Origin: Metellina segmentata
Taxonomy: Eukaryota > Arthropoda > Arachnida > Araneae > Tetragnathidae
Assembly (NCBI GenBank): GCA_947359465.1
Contig: OX375873.1
Coordinates: 133,502,899-133,566,898 of the forward strand
Length of the DNA: 64,000 nucleotides
Reading direction: 5' to 3'
Positions within the stretch are counted from its first letter, which is position 1. Each line of letters begins with the position of its first letter. The notes under the pieces are model-generated. The model made no database searches. It was not told where the DNA came from and saw only the letters and a program-made list of their open reading frames with translations. Below are positions 34,545-45,089 of this stretch, piece by piece. Made by a program: the position numbers and the translations under genes.

Positions 34545-34758
34545 TTGGATTTTATGGCGTAAGGTCAATATTTTGACCTGCTGCGCCAGACACAAGACAT
34601 ACAATATTAATTAATGAACATACACAACAAGCAAAGTTTTACTGACACAGATGAGAGAAATATACCCAGGAAGGAATTGATATTTTGTCGCCTACAGTGT
34701 TAGTGCAAGTTGTTAGTGCAGTGGGAATACCCACTGAGCCACGACGTCCCCCAAATAG
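34545..34758 (-). repeat. S2 SINE, near full length
   Basis: Minus strand: GTCGTGGCTCAGTGGGTATT (A box), a degenerate B box (ATCAATTCC), CTGTGTCAGTAAAACTTTGC, and ACGCCATAAAATCCAACTC at the 3' end. A 66-codon frame across it is spurious. Confidence 0.75.
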
Positions 34759-35019
34759 TGTCGAATATACTCTAGATCCAACGTTCTTACCATATCATAT
34801 TATAATAGCTCACAGTTTATCTACAGCTTCCTCAGGGACATTCAATGGTACCATGGTACTGGAACTTCGAGAGTTAGGAAATTAAAATAAAATTTAGGCA
34901 GTATTGTAAAGTGTGCTAAAAACCAAAATCGCTTCACTGCATTAATGAAAATGTGTACACGTGTGTAAAGAAAAAAAAAACATATTTTCGAAAGCAACGC
35001 ATTGAGTACTATTTTGTAA

Positions 35020-35318
35020 GTAGGTAGGTATTTTAAATAGCGTCGCTCTGGATCAACACAATAAGCTATTGGTGACGGCCCGGGATCAAACCCAAAAGGA
35101 AAGATCCAAGGACAACACCGCGTAATACTGAACCACGGTCAGATGACGAGGTCACAACTGAGTTGTAATCCCACCTCGCCAACGTGAGGGAATTTAAGGT
35201 CACTACAGATTTTAAAGTGCAACAGCCCTCTTTGTACACGACAGTCTTTGGTTGGATTTTAACTCGGAACCCTCCGGTTGCTATTCCGTTTGCTCTCACA
35301 ACACGGTCACCGCGGCTC
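35020..35318 (-). repeat. S1 SINE with type-B head
   Basis: Starts with the tail GTAGGTAGGTATTTTAAATA, then the reverse body (GACGGCCCGGGATCAAACCC; GGTCAGATGACGAGG). It ends in the Thr-like head: GAACCCTCCGGTTGCTATTC and TTTGCTCTCACAACACGG. It stops 10 bp before the next Tc1 mini-element. Confidence 0.85.
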
Positions 35319-35327
35319 TGAATATTA

Positions 35328-35896
35328 CACTACCCTACCATAATGGACCGGACAGCAAGATGTGATGGTATAAGGGAAATAATACATACTTTAATAGAGG
35401 GGGGGCACCCACATGCTGCAATCACACTAGCAACGCTTTTGGGCATAGTTCCAACGAGATTTGGATACACAGCTATGAGTATTTGTGTCCATTCCTGCTG
35501 CAAGAATGGCGCCAGCTCAGCTGAAGATTTCGGACGTGGTTCCCTTGTCCGCAAACGTCGCTCTAAGTCGTCCCACATATGTTCTATGGGGTTAAGTTCG
35601 GGTCTCTGAGCCGGCCAGGTAAGACGTTTTACATCCATATCTCGATATCACTGCTTGACAGAGGCTGCAACATGACACGGAGCGTTGTCGCCCTGTAAGT
35701 AACATTCGTTCATTCCATAAAATTGACAGATAGTAGGAAGAACCTGATTGTCCAAAATGTTCATGTAGGAGTCGGCATTCAATTGACCAGGAACATTATG
35801 CATAGGTTCCAGGCCATACCACGTAAAAAAAAACCAAACAAGCAGTCGGATTTCATGCAAATTCGCCGGCGTCCGATCCATTATTGTAGGGTAGTG
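35328..35896 (-). mobile_element. Tc1-derived mini-element, copy 2
   Basis: A 569-bp element with ends CACTACCCTACCATAATGG and, complemented, CACTACCCTACAATAATGG. TA flanks lie at 35326-35327 and 35897-35898. It has the same internal structure and deletion junction as copies 1 and 3. Confidence 0.9.
35345..35880 (-). pseudogene. Tc1-like transposase, C-terminal half
   Basis: Minus strand: [20 protein letters not shown], then ECYLQGDNAPCHVAASVKQ with the second catalytic Asp and a stop, then RLTWPAQRPELNPIEHMWDD containing the catalytic Glu, then RRLRTREPRPKSSAELAPFL. It is the best preserved of the three copies but lacks the DNA-binding domain and the first catalytic Asp. The coding part begins abruptly a few bases inside the terminal repeat. 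Confidence 0.87.
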
Positions 35897-35899
35897 TAT

Positions 35900-37190
35900 G
35901 TGTCGAATGCATATTTGCAATTCATGAAGAACCATCGTGTAACTATGTAATATCGATCTTGGTATTGGAGTCCAGTATGCAAATATTGGGGCCTCGTTTT
36001 TGTCACCTCACTAATATCAAAACTTATAAACATATTTATCATATTCTTTAGGAATATTTCATTTTAAATACACTAAGATTCCCAAAGTGTGATTTGTGAA
36101 GCTTAAAATGTAATGTTAGCTAGAGCAATACGCGTCTTGACAAATGTAATAAGTTCTCGTCAAGAGTAACTCATAGATTACCTTCATGGATTGACATTCT
36201 TTTGCTATCTACTTTTTCGTGAGGAGGGAACTAAAAAAAAAAAGGATTTTCATCCGCCCAAAAACGATGCACTTGTTTAACTTGCAGCGATCCCTCTTAA
36301 CCGATTTTCTGTATCCGCAACTACTTGCAGATAGTATATAAATGTAACCGTATCTGCTATACGCAGAGAAGAGACTGCGACTGGATCCGAAAAGTCGTAA
36401 CTACTCTAGCGCTGTTGCGTTTAGTATTCTCGATCTATATATGTATATATTTGTTAATTAATACAATAAATGTTGGTTTTCTAAATCAGAATTATTATTC
36501 ACCAAACAACGGTGCAAACATAGTTTAGAGTTGTATCTTATCTGTTTCCTTCGTATCTGGCCTTGGGAGTGTTTTTCTCTTTTAAGGCTTTATACATAGC
36601 GGGGTTGGATTTTCGATGTGGTGGTAAGAACCAAGAAAAGTATTCCTCCAAATAAAATACAATTTTCAAACTCCTTGTGCCTGAAACTGACATCGATAAA
36701 AAATAAAAAAATTAACTAACAAAATTATTTTTTCCTCTGAGTTTCACAGGTCCACAGAGCTAGGACTGTCCCTGTTGTTTACATTATTAATCAGATCACT
36801 AACCAAAAGTTTAGGAAATGCCACATTAATCCATTTTCAAAATGCCGTAGAGTTTTTACATTTTGTGTAACAACAAATCCTTTTGCTTATCCAATAACAT
36901 GTTCAATTTTATGTAACGGTGTGACAGCTTATTCTAAAAACAAGGCAAAATTAATGGCATTAATTACACGTGATTACAGAAGCTTCCCTTTCTCTTTTAT
37001 TGCATGTATAGTTGGAAAATCTGGTTCTTAATAGCTAAAATATTCCTTATTAGAAGTTATTGAGGTATAATTAGGTCATTATAATTAGGGACGTAATTAT
37101 CTTTAATAATTACGCATTGACTTCTTCTTTTTCTCAAGAACTCTTCAAGCAGCAAACTCTAGACTTCACTTTTATTGCTCGAGATTTAAC
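35900..37190. other. Mostly unassigned; possible LTR-like segment
   Basis: The segment around 36300-36500 has a TATA-like AGTATATAAAT, then CTGCGACTGGATCC, then CAATAAATG about 120 bp on, an order seen in solo LTRs. No ends or target duplication were found, so this is only a suggestion. The rest is AT-rich and non-coding. Confidence 0.3.
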
Positions 37191-37194
37191 CCTC

Positions 37195-37515
37195 TGGTAG
37201 GTAAGTATTTACATTAACGCCACACTGGAGCAATACAACGGGTTAGAGTTGACAGCCCGGAATCCAAACCGAATGGAAAGATCCCAGAGAACACCACTCA
37301 ATTTTGAACCATGGTCAGATGACGAGGTCACATCTGAGCTGGCACCCTTAATATTCAAACTTCCATACCATGCCAACATGAGGACATTTGAGGCCATGGC
37401 ATATTCAACGTGCCCCAGAACCCTCTTACACGACAGTCTTGTGTTAGATTCGTACACTCAACCCTCCAGTTAATCAATGCATTACTCTTACAACCTGGGT
37501 TTTTTTACTCCACAA
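37195..37515 (-). repeat. S1 SINE with type-B head
   Basis: GGTAGGTAAGTATTTACATT tail, CGCCACACTGGAGCAATACA, GGTCAGATGACGAGGTCACA, then the complement of the head (CTCTTACAACCTGGG). Near full length. Confidence 0.83.
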
Positions 37516-37671
37516 CACACTCAACGACTAAATAATCCATACCTATTGGTTTAAAGAATACATAAGTTCTATCAACCAATAGATTTAAAAAAGTTATTAG
37601 TTCTTTGGAAATATTATATTAGTTCTTTCCTTAGAATATATTTCTTTTTAAATAGGTTTTATGCTCCAAAG

Positions 37672-38410
37672 CAAAAAAAGTCGAGGCACCAAGAAGGAGT
37701 TGTCCGATTGCAATAAAAATTGGTGGATGTAAATTACATACATAAAAAAACAACTTAAAATTTCAGAACAATTGAATGATTTAGTTCAGAGTTTGACCGT
37801 TACAAAGAGAGGAAGTCAATAAGACGTTGGTCCACCTCTGGCCTGGATGCAAACTGTCACCCGGAGTGGCATTGACTGAAAAAGTACCCGGATGGTGACC
37901 TGCGGAATTTCTTGCCGTTTCCAACTATCGGTCTAAATGGTCAACAGTCCGCAATGGTTGCAATCTCCTTCCATAACGTCCCAAATTTGCTCTATGGGAG
38001 AGAGATCAGATGACCTAACTGTGAAAGCTGACAATTCATAGCAACACGTGTGTGTGCGGGCCGGGCATTACCGTGTTGAAAAGTAAGTCTGTGGTGTCGC
38101 AAAAGGAACGGAAGACTGTCGTGTACGTACCGCTGTGATGTAAGTGTGCCAGAAATGACTACTTAAGGGGTCCGACTATCGAAGGAGATGTCACCCAGAT
38201 CATAAAGTCCTGTTGTGGGCAAGTGTGGCGTGGGGTAAGTGTTAGGCAGAATCCCCATGCTGCCCTGGACGTCTCCATACAGGTCTGTGGCTGTCGTCAG
38301 GACACAGTTGGAAACTGGACTCGTTACTAAAGACTATACGTCCCCAGTCAGCGTCGTTCGAAGGTAATCGAGCCCGACACAACTCCTTCTTGGTGCTTCG
38401 AATTTTTTTG
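37672..38410 (-). mobile_element. Tc1-like element remnant, about 740 bp
   Basis: Inverted ends GAGGCACCAAGAAGGAGTTG on the left and, complemented, GAAGCACCAAGAAGGAGTTG on the right; outside these, CAAAAAAA runs are also mirrored. The exact TA target was not identified on the left. Confidence 0.8.
37790..38370 (-). pseudogene. Tc1-like (DD34E) transposase fragment
   Basis: The minus strand, with several frameshifts, reads WGRIVFSNESSFQLCPDDSH (first catalytic position FSDES changed to FSNES, that is Asp to Asn), VWRRPGQHGDSA, CPARTHTCC in place of the NARPHTA block, and SSDLSPIEQIWDVMEGDCNH with the catalytic Glu. The N-terminal half is missing. It is a decayed relic of a different Tc1 lineage from the 35-kb element, judged by its ends and spacing. 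Confidence 0.78.
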
Positions 38411-39146
38411 TTATGGAGTATATTTCTTTTATACTAGGTTTTATTTGTCCTTTAGTTACAAGAGAATCCTTGGAAAGATTGAGTTGGTCGTTTACTTAGA
38501 ACAGAATCCATAGGAGATATTCTATTGCTCCCTTTCTTAGAATAAAATTGTAAGGTGGAACTACGCGTGTGAACCCCTCTTAGGGTTTATAAAGCGTTTG
38601 AATACATGGATATTAAGAAAATCTGAGTTTTATAGTTAAATGGTTTTTTATGGGGGGGAGGGGGTTGTGATGTAATCAATTCGTTATAATTATGGTTGTC
38701 TTAGCCTTGCCTTTTCCTTTCCCATCAACTTGGTCAATAGCTCTAAGCAACAAGCTCGATAATCCATTTTTATTGATTGACATAAGTACTCAAAACCTCT
38801 TTATTGACCAAAAAATGTAAAACACGTTAAAGCAAACTTTTTGATCTGAATAACGAACTGTAAAATGTAAGCAGCAGTAATAATCATTTACTCTTTCTTT
38901 TCAGTTGAGCATTAATTATTGAGTAACAAGTTTATAAAATCTTCACTGGGGTTTGGGAACGAAATGGAACAAAAAGTTCCTCAGATTACAATTTCTTAAA
39001 CTAATTAGATGAAGTAAACGCCTTTGTCAAAGGGCTACCTCATTAGGGATATGCTGTCATATGTAATTCGGTTTTTAGCAAATGCACCATAAGCTAAAAA
39101 TTTGATACTTATGCGGTGACGCACCGGAATATAACACTCTACGTGC

Positions 39147-39886
39147 GGGATCTCTCGTGGATTTCAGAGTGGATCTCTCGTTTTGGGGTTCCCGAGATAA
39201 TAACTTCGGATCAAGGACGCCAGTTTGAATCTAACCTTTTCAAAGAACTAACCAAGCTTCTCGGTATCACAAAAAGGAGAACTTCGCCATATAACCCGAA
39301 AGCAAATGGTTTAGTGGAAAACTGGCACAGACCACTAAAAAGTGCTATTAAATCTATTAGCTCTTGCAGGTGGACTGAGGCTCTTCCAGCGATCCTGATG
39401 GGATTTCGGGCAGCGATGAAGGAGGATATCCAGGCAACCCCAGCGGAGTTGGTCTATGGCTCAACCATCCGTCTACCTGGAGAGTTCCTGGATGATTCCA
39501 CTTTTATTCGTAATCCCTCGACATGGCTGGAACGGTTACGTCGCACTTTCCAGGACTTCCAACCCAAGCCAATGTCATCACATGGAAAGAAAGCCGTATT
39601 CATCCACAAAGACCTCGGATCCTGCACTCATGTCTTTGTAAGAGTGGACAGAGTTCGAGCACCGTTGCAACCGCCATATGAAGGACCCTACCCAGTGTTG
39701 GAGAGAAAGAAAGACTCTTACTTAAAGATTGAAGTGCGGGGCAAACCTGTCGTCATCCGCATCGACCGGTTGAAACCAGCCTTCATGCCACAGGACCTCG
39801 AACCCACAGACATCGAACCCTCAAGACTTCCTGGGAAAACTCGGTCTGGGAGAACTGTCCATTTCGTCGACCGGTATCAAGCATAG
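39147..39886 (+). pseudogene. Ty3/Gypsy integrase, C-terminal part
   Basis: An open frame of about 245 codons that carries no ATG of its own and reads in from the LTR fragment. It shows WISRFGVPEIITSDQGRQF (second catalytic Asp in TSDQG), TSPYNPKANGLVENWHR (catalytic Glu in VEN), then WTEALPAILMGFRA. A C-terminal GPY/F-like segment follows (PPYEGPYPVLERK) with VVIRIDRLKPAFM and a Ser/Arg-rich tail. The His-His-Cys-Cys zinc domain and first catalytic Asp are deleted. Intact relatives insert the DNA copy into the genome. The frame itself is undamaged, so the deletion may be fairly recent. Confidence 0.88.
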
Positions 39887-39924
39887 CGTGCTCTTTCTTA
39901 GTTTGATCACTGAGGAGGGGGTAC

Positions 39925-40254
39925 TGCGGTGACGCACCGGAATATAACACTCTACGTGCCGCTAGGTGGCAAACAGTCTTCAACGTGACTTACTAGAACT
40001 GAAACCAAAAGATTGGCCAAGCTGTTCGACTATAAATATCTGCACACAAAGAGACTTAAAACTGATCTTTCTCATTTTTATGAAATATTATTTGTCTTTA
40101 TGTACTGGTTGTAGAAATTACGTTGTTATTAAACTTGTTCTTTTACAAACGATCTACCTTTCTGGATTACCAAAGCCACTCGTCGGTAGTTCATGCAATT
40201 GTCCGCCTGGGAGGTGTGTGGCTGATAAATTAAACCCTACCACCCAGCGCGGCA
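39925..40254 (+). repeat. Complete 3' LTR, 330 bp
   Basis: Begins TGCGGTGACG right after the purine tract and ends GCGCGGCA, the TG...CA rule. A TATA-like CTATAAATATC lies at about 40030 and an ATTAAA poly(A)-like signal at about 40130, in U3-R order. The 103-codon frame across the LTR is not a gene. Confidence 0.85.
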
Positions 40255-40450
40255 CTTACTTTTTGTTTGATAATTAACGAAATAAAAAGTTTTTCTAATT
40301 GAAATGGAAGTTAACATTCTCACTCAAACTCAATTTTAAAGTGGTTTTTGTATTTTTAAATTTTTTTATTCTATATGTCTTAGCCAAAAGCTGTGGTATA
40401 TAAATGAGTGGTGTTAGTCATAAGATCTTAATTTTTTAAAGTATATAATA

Positions 40451-41016
40451 CAGGGCTCGAAATACCCGGGTGCACAGGTGCACTGTGCACATGAAAATAA
40501 AATTGTGAACCTAATTTTTTCCCTCTAGGTGCACGTAGTGCACATAACGTTAAAAGAAAAGGGGGAGGGGCAGAAACGTGTTTTATGTTATTTTGATGTT
40601 TGCACAAAATTTAGTATCGACCTCTGATGCTCTAAGGGAACGTAATTAAAATTCCTGAATAAACACTATGCGAAAACAAAATAGCTGGGCCGTAATGGGT
40701 TTATACAAGAGGAATGTGTACTTGTGCCACTGCCACCAGAACTTTCCGATGATCGAAACATTTTCAAGATGGCTCGGTTGAAGCGACTGTCGCGACAGCC
40801 GTGCGCTAGAGAAGGGAGAATCTTTTAGGTGTTTAAATATTTTTATTTAGTATCTACTACTAATCTATGTAAACATACACAACTAATAAAGTAGTTTCAT
40901 TACATTAATGCTCTTATATTTTTTTTAATGTGCACCTAAAATATAACCTGTGCACCTAATTTAAAAACTTAGGTGCACAAGGTGCACCTGTATTATAAAA
41001 TCTATTTCGAGGCCTG
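40451..41016. mobile_element. hAT-type MITE with repeated GTGCACCT motif
   Basis: A perfect 8-bp target duplication, ATATAATA (40443-40450 and 41017-41024), flanks inverted ends CAGGGCTCGAAAT and, complemented, CAGGCCTCGAAAT. Subterminal GTGCAC or AGGTGCAC motifs occur at least ten times in both orientations near both ends. No transposase is encoded. An 8-bp duplication with CAGGG-type ends is diagnostic of hAT elements. Confidence 0.92.
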
Positions 41017-41024
41017 ATATAATA

Positions 41025-41411
41025 TATGAAATTCTCTCTCTTATTAATCTCAGGAAAAATAATAATTATAAAAAGGAACTATCTATTTTAGTGAGTATTA
41101 CATAACATTTACCGAATGACATAAGTGTAAATATAAAAATAAAATATGTGTATAGTCAAAATTATAAGAATTTGCATGTTTTGTCGAATTTCTTGAAAAG
41201 TACTGAATGAAAGGTGTAAAACTGATGCGAACAATCAAGGATGCAAATCTGTGGAATACGTAAGTGTACACGTGCGTATGGGTGGTGAATTTAGAGGAGC
41301 TGACTTTCTAAGCTCACGTGATAGTTTACGCTCTTAGTTCGCAAACCTCGGTGAATTTCGTGGTATATTTTGTTTGGGACTTTCAGTGAAATTGAAAAGC
41401 AAGCAGTTAAA
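41025..41411. other. Unassigned spacer
   Basis: AT-rich, non-coding. Confidence 0.4.
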
Positions 41412-42260
41412 ATGAGTAAATACCATTGTTTGGATAGTGTAAGGAGGTGGAGAATTTTTGGGATGGTGAAAGAAGGGTAGTAACAATTGTAGGTTGCTAG
41501 AGACTTGAATGTAACGCTCAGCGTTGTCTCCAACTTATGAAAACAGTTTAAGGATACAGGTCACGAAGGAAAAAAGCCAGGCCAAGTCGACCAAAAGCCA
41601 CGGCAGCCAATGAAAACTGATAATAATTCATTTCAGCGCAGTGTAATAGGTATGCAACAGCTTTCCAGCTTTCTTGTGACCATGCGGCTACAGGAAGCCA
41701 AGTTTCAAGTATTGTTGTAACAAAAGAAGGCTACATAAGATAGGTCTGTGTGTAAGAAAACCTGCTGCTTGCGCCTACTCACTCCGGCTTACAGGAGACC
41801 CCTCTTAAAATGGTGGTGCACAGAGCATTGACTTTCGACAAGAGATCAGTGGGAACCGTTCTATTCACTGATGAGTCCTGATTCATCCTAACCACTTATT
41901 CTCGACGAACGTACATCTGGAGATAACCAGGGACCAGTTGCCTGTCCTCCAACATTCGAGAAAGAAACAGAAGAAATTTTATGGTCAGGAATCGTCATAT
42001 TGGATGGGCGCACAGACCTCCATGTCTTTGAAAGACTCTGCTGCTGTGAGGTATAGTGATGAAATCTTTTAGAATCGTATTCTTCCTTTCAGGGGTGCAG
42101 CTGACTCCAATTTCATTTTTATGGACCACAACTCTCTTCCACATAGGGCTCATCTAGTTGACGAATATTTGGAGGGGGGATATCCCCCAGATGGAGTAGC
42201 CTGCCATATCTCCAAACCTAAACCATATAGAGCAAATTTTGAGAGATTTGATCTATTCAT
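41412..42260 (+). pseudogene. Tc1-like transposase, decayed
   Basis: From ATG 41412 the frame reads RRWRIFGMVKEGR and hits a stop. After frameshifts, TRDLNVTLSVVSNL (helix-turn-helix), KQFKDTGHEGKKPGQ and RPLLKWWCTEH follow. FTDES with a stop after it keeps the first catalytic Asp. Next come TYIWR-like sequence and SGIVILDGRTDLHVFER. A later segment (FIFMDHNSLPHRAHLVDEY) has the second catalytic Asp within MD(H)N. The last block (SPNLNHIEQILRDL) keeps the Glu. Nearly the whole gene is present but riddled with stops and frameshifts, so it is old. Its terminal repeats were not identified. Confidence 0.85.
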
Positions 42261-42300
42261 ACACACGATGATATACAGAACAGGGAAATAGTTCGAAAAC

Positions 42301-42590
42301 AATATACAAATGACAAAGCTAAAACACTTGAAACTAATTCAAAAGTTTTATTCAATTATATTAGATATTATAATCAATTAAATTTTATAACCTGAGTTAC
42401 ACAAGTGAACACAAGAGTTAATAAAAAACTCAAAAGAAAGAAAGAACACTACATACAAATGATAAATATAAAGCACTTGAATCTAATTCAAAAGTTTTAC
42501 AGATTTTATAATCAATCACATCAATCTTTGAAGAACTCACTTTTAATATTCTAAAAAATAAACAAGAAAAGAAAGTAACAATTAATAATG
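42301..42590. repeat. Two ~150-bp direct repeats
   Basis: ATACAAATGACAAAGCTAAA... at 42301 and ATACAAATGATAAATATAAA... at about 42452, both followed by CACTTGAA, CTAATTCAAAAGTTTTA and TTATAATCAAT. Non-coding. Confidence 0.7.
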
Positions 42591-43130
42591 ACTAAATAAC
42601 TTTGTAAGAAAGACTAATACTAAGAGTCAATAGAAATAATCCAGAAATTAAAGAAACGTGATTTCCCAAACCGACTGCAAAACTGCTTTCGTGGAAAAAG
42701 GCAAACCATGTAAACTTTACTGATAGTCAAACCTGCCTATTGGGTAAATTGTTTCCAGAATATTTCAAATCGAATTTTTTAATCGATAGAATTTTTCAAA
42801 ATGAAATGTTGCAGCACGTGCATTTTCACGATAAGTAAAAATTGGGAATTGGTAGCCATTTACTCTGATCAGATATTTTGAATAAAATAACAACGTTATT
42901 TATCTTGAAGAAAAATAAAAATATTTTAAGCACAAAAATATCTTATTTGTAGAGTTATTTTAAGTGTCAGAAAAAAAAAAGCTTAAAAATTATACAAATT
43001 TAAAAAAAAATAATAAAATTTAAAAAAAGTTAAAATTAAAAATCTTGCACCTTGATTTTAAGAATAGAAGGCAAACCATAAATGTAATACACAGAAATAC
43101 ACTATCTTAATCGATGGAATTTTTCGACGT
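42591..43130. other. Unassigned AT-rich stretch
   Basis: Poly-A and poly-T runs; no gene or clear repeat. Confidence 0.4.
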
Positions 43131-43554
43131 TTCACTCACGTGCATTTTCAACATTTATCTCTCTATATTAAAAAAAAGTTACCGCCGCCGCCGCCGAAGA
43201 ATTGAAATTTTTGTTGTTTAGCTCCATTCTTAGACGGTTTCCCGAGAAAGTACTGATCGGAAAAATATGAAATTAACATGCTTTGTTCTTCATCGTATTC
43301 CCTGGATAATTATTAAGATTTTTTTCCGATGCAGCTATTAGTTTAGGTTTTATTAAGTGTTAAAGTTGAAGAAGTGAAATTTCTTCCGCGAGTGAGCAAA
43401 ACACATTCAAAATTTCAGTCTTTAGTCGTGAGTTTTTTTTTAAGAGTACCTCTCAACGTAAATTTTTGCAGCTCGTCGAGTTTTTTTTGAAATTTAAATG
43501 TGGTTCTTGATAATATTTTTTTGAAATTCGGGAAAAATCGGGACATTTTTGTTA

Positions 43555-44100
43555 CTTTTTTTTAAAACTGCCGTATCTATATCTAATTACTATTAGTTTT
43601 TAATTTTTAAAATATCGCAGTATACCTCAGAATATACTCTTTCTTACGGTACTATTATTTTTGAAATCGGTTAATAATTAAATTGGATGCGATCAAAAGT
43701 TCGTGATACAAAATTCGGAATCTTCGGATATTTTCGCTACGTTTTGTTAAAACCGTTATGTCTACGGCAAAAACCATTATTTTTTAAATTTGAGAACATC
43801 ACTGAATACACTACATTACACTCTTTCTTATGGTACAATTATTTTTCAAATTGGTTAATAAACAAAATCGATGCAATTAAAAGTAGGTCATACAATTTTC
43901 GGAACTTTCAGATCGTAACTTCCGATACAAAACTAAAATGGTCATATCTATATAGTATTACTGTTAGTTTTTAATTTTAAAAATATTGCAGTATACCTCA
44001 CAATGTACTCTTTCTTACGGTACAATTATTTTTAAAATTGGTTCATAAATAAATTCGATGCAATCAAAAGTTGGTGACACAAATTTCGTATTTTTCAGTT
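43555..44100 (+). repeat. ~185-bp tandem repeat inside H3, three units
   Basis: Each unit has AAAACTG/CCGTATCTATA, TTAGTTTTTAATTTT, GCAGTATACCTCAGAATATACTC-like sequence, TTTCTTACGGTAC and GATGCAATCAAAAGT. The same unit is repeated at 55.38-55.95 kb, so it belongs to the element. Short open frames here are artefacts. Confidence 0.75.
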
Positions 44101-44414
44101 CGCATAGCTGGTTCCGCAAACAGCAGTGGGTTGCATTTTCTACTATCGGGTTTGCCAGATATCAAATTTATCGTAGCAACAATTGCCATAAAAACGATTT
44201 GTTTTTATTTGGCGAGGAAAAAGGCTCGCTTTTTTCCCTCTGTTCTCAAGACAGTTTACCGACAAAGTACAATCGTAAAGTTTTGATATTAACACTGTTT
44301 ACTTAAAATTGTACAGGGAACAAGATACAGAAGATTTTTTACTGATGCGGCTATTAGTTTAGGGTGCATTAAGTGTTAAAGCAAAAAAAAGTGAAATCAA
44401 TTGCGAAAGAAGTA

Positions 44415-44498
44415 TTGGTTTGAGAAAGCAAACCAAACGGGATTGCGTAGCAATCCCCGGGGTCGGCGAGCGTAAGCGAGCAGGGCGCGAAGCCCTCG
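44415..44498 (+). repeat. H3 terminal hairpin cluster, truncated copy
   Basis: TTGGTTTG...CAAACCAA, GGGATTGC-GTA-GCAATCCC and AGGGC-GCGAA-GCCCT follow each other. TGACGTCA then begins internal H3 sequence again, showing that a second, partly duplicated end follows. Confidence 0.8.
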
Positions 44499-44569
44499 CT
44501 GTGACGTCATGTACCGGAAAGTGAAATCAGCATAATACGAATTATTCAGATAGTTTCACTCTGTGAAAG

Positions 44570-44695
44570 GAATGTTGGTTTGCGAAGCATGGCATCTGTG
44601 AAAGGAGTGTTGGTTTGCGAAGCAAACCAAATGGGATTGCGCAGCAATCCCCGGGGGTTGGCGAGCATAAGCGAGCAGGGGGCGGAGCCCCCTAG
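44570..44695 (+). repeat. H3 terminal hairpin cluster, complete
   Basis: Three strong stem-loops in series: TTGGTTTGC-GAA-GCAAACCAA-type, GGGATTGC-GCA-GCAATCCCC and GGGGGC-GGA-GCCCCC. CTAG and T follow directly. A partial duplicate of the first stem precedes it at 44574. Confidence 0.85.
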
Positions 44696-44699
44696 TATA

Positions 44700-45089
44700 A
44701 TAAAATTGAGTAAACAAATTCAAGAGAAGAAACATTACGAGAACCATGGATATTCATGCAATGTGACACTGGCACTTAAGATGAATACTCAGGTATTCGA
44801 ATACGCAGGGCAAGTGCTTTTGGCATCCGAGCAACCAGGATGATAACGACAAATTTAAAGTGTACCAGTCTCCTCCTACAGGACTGTTTTGGGTTCAATC
44901 AAGTTTCGAACTCGCAATCCTCAGGTTGCTAATGTCCTATTCTACATTAGTTGGGTTATTTTGTTTACTGCACTTGGCAATAATTTTTCTCTTTCGTAGA
45001 AAAAATGCGATCATACTAAACAAAGGTAACCAAATAATATTTTTCAGGAACACAAGTCTTTAGAAAAAAAATTACTAATTTCTACCAAC
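44700..45089. other. Unassigned spacer
   Basis: Open frames of 67-87 codons without family signature; not supported as genes. Confidence 0.4.

Larger units (their letters stand above)
39112..40254 (+). mobile_element. Internally deleted Ty3/Gypsy LTR retrotransposon
   Basis: CTTA occurs on both sides (39108-39111 and 40255-40258). Between them, the first 35 bases of an LTR (39112-39146, TGCGGTGACGCACCGGAATA...) are joined directly to the second half of the integrase gene. A purine tract (GAGGAGGGGGTA, 39911-39922) and one complete LTR follow. Gag, protease, reverse transcriptase, RNase H and half the integrase are gone, although the outer ends and target duplication are intact. Confidence 0.9.
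43135..44695 (+). mobile_element. Helitron H3 remnant, plus orientation, with 3' terminus
   Basis: The interior carries blocks shared with the 55-57 kb copies: GACGGTTTCCCGAGAAAGTA, GCTATTAGTTTAG, ATTAAGTGTTAAAG, TTTCAGTCTTTAGTCG. It ends in a hairpin cluster with GGGGGCGGAGCCCCC, then CTAG (44692-44695), then T, the canonical Helitron 3' end. No Rep/helicase coding was found in this copy. Confidence 0.72.
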
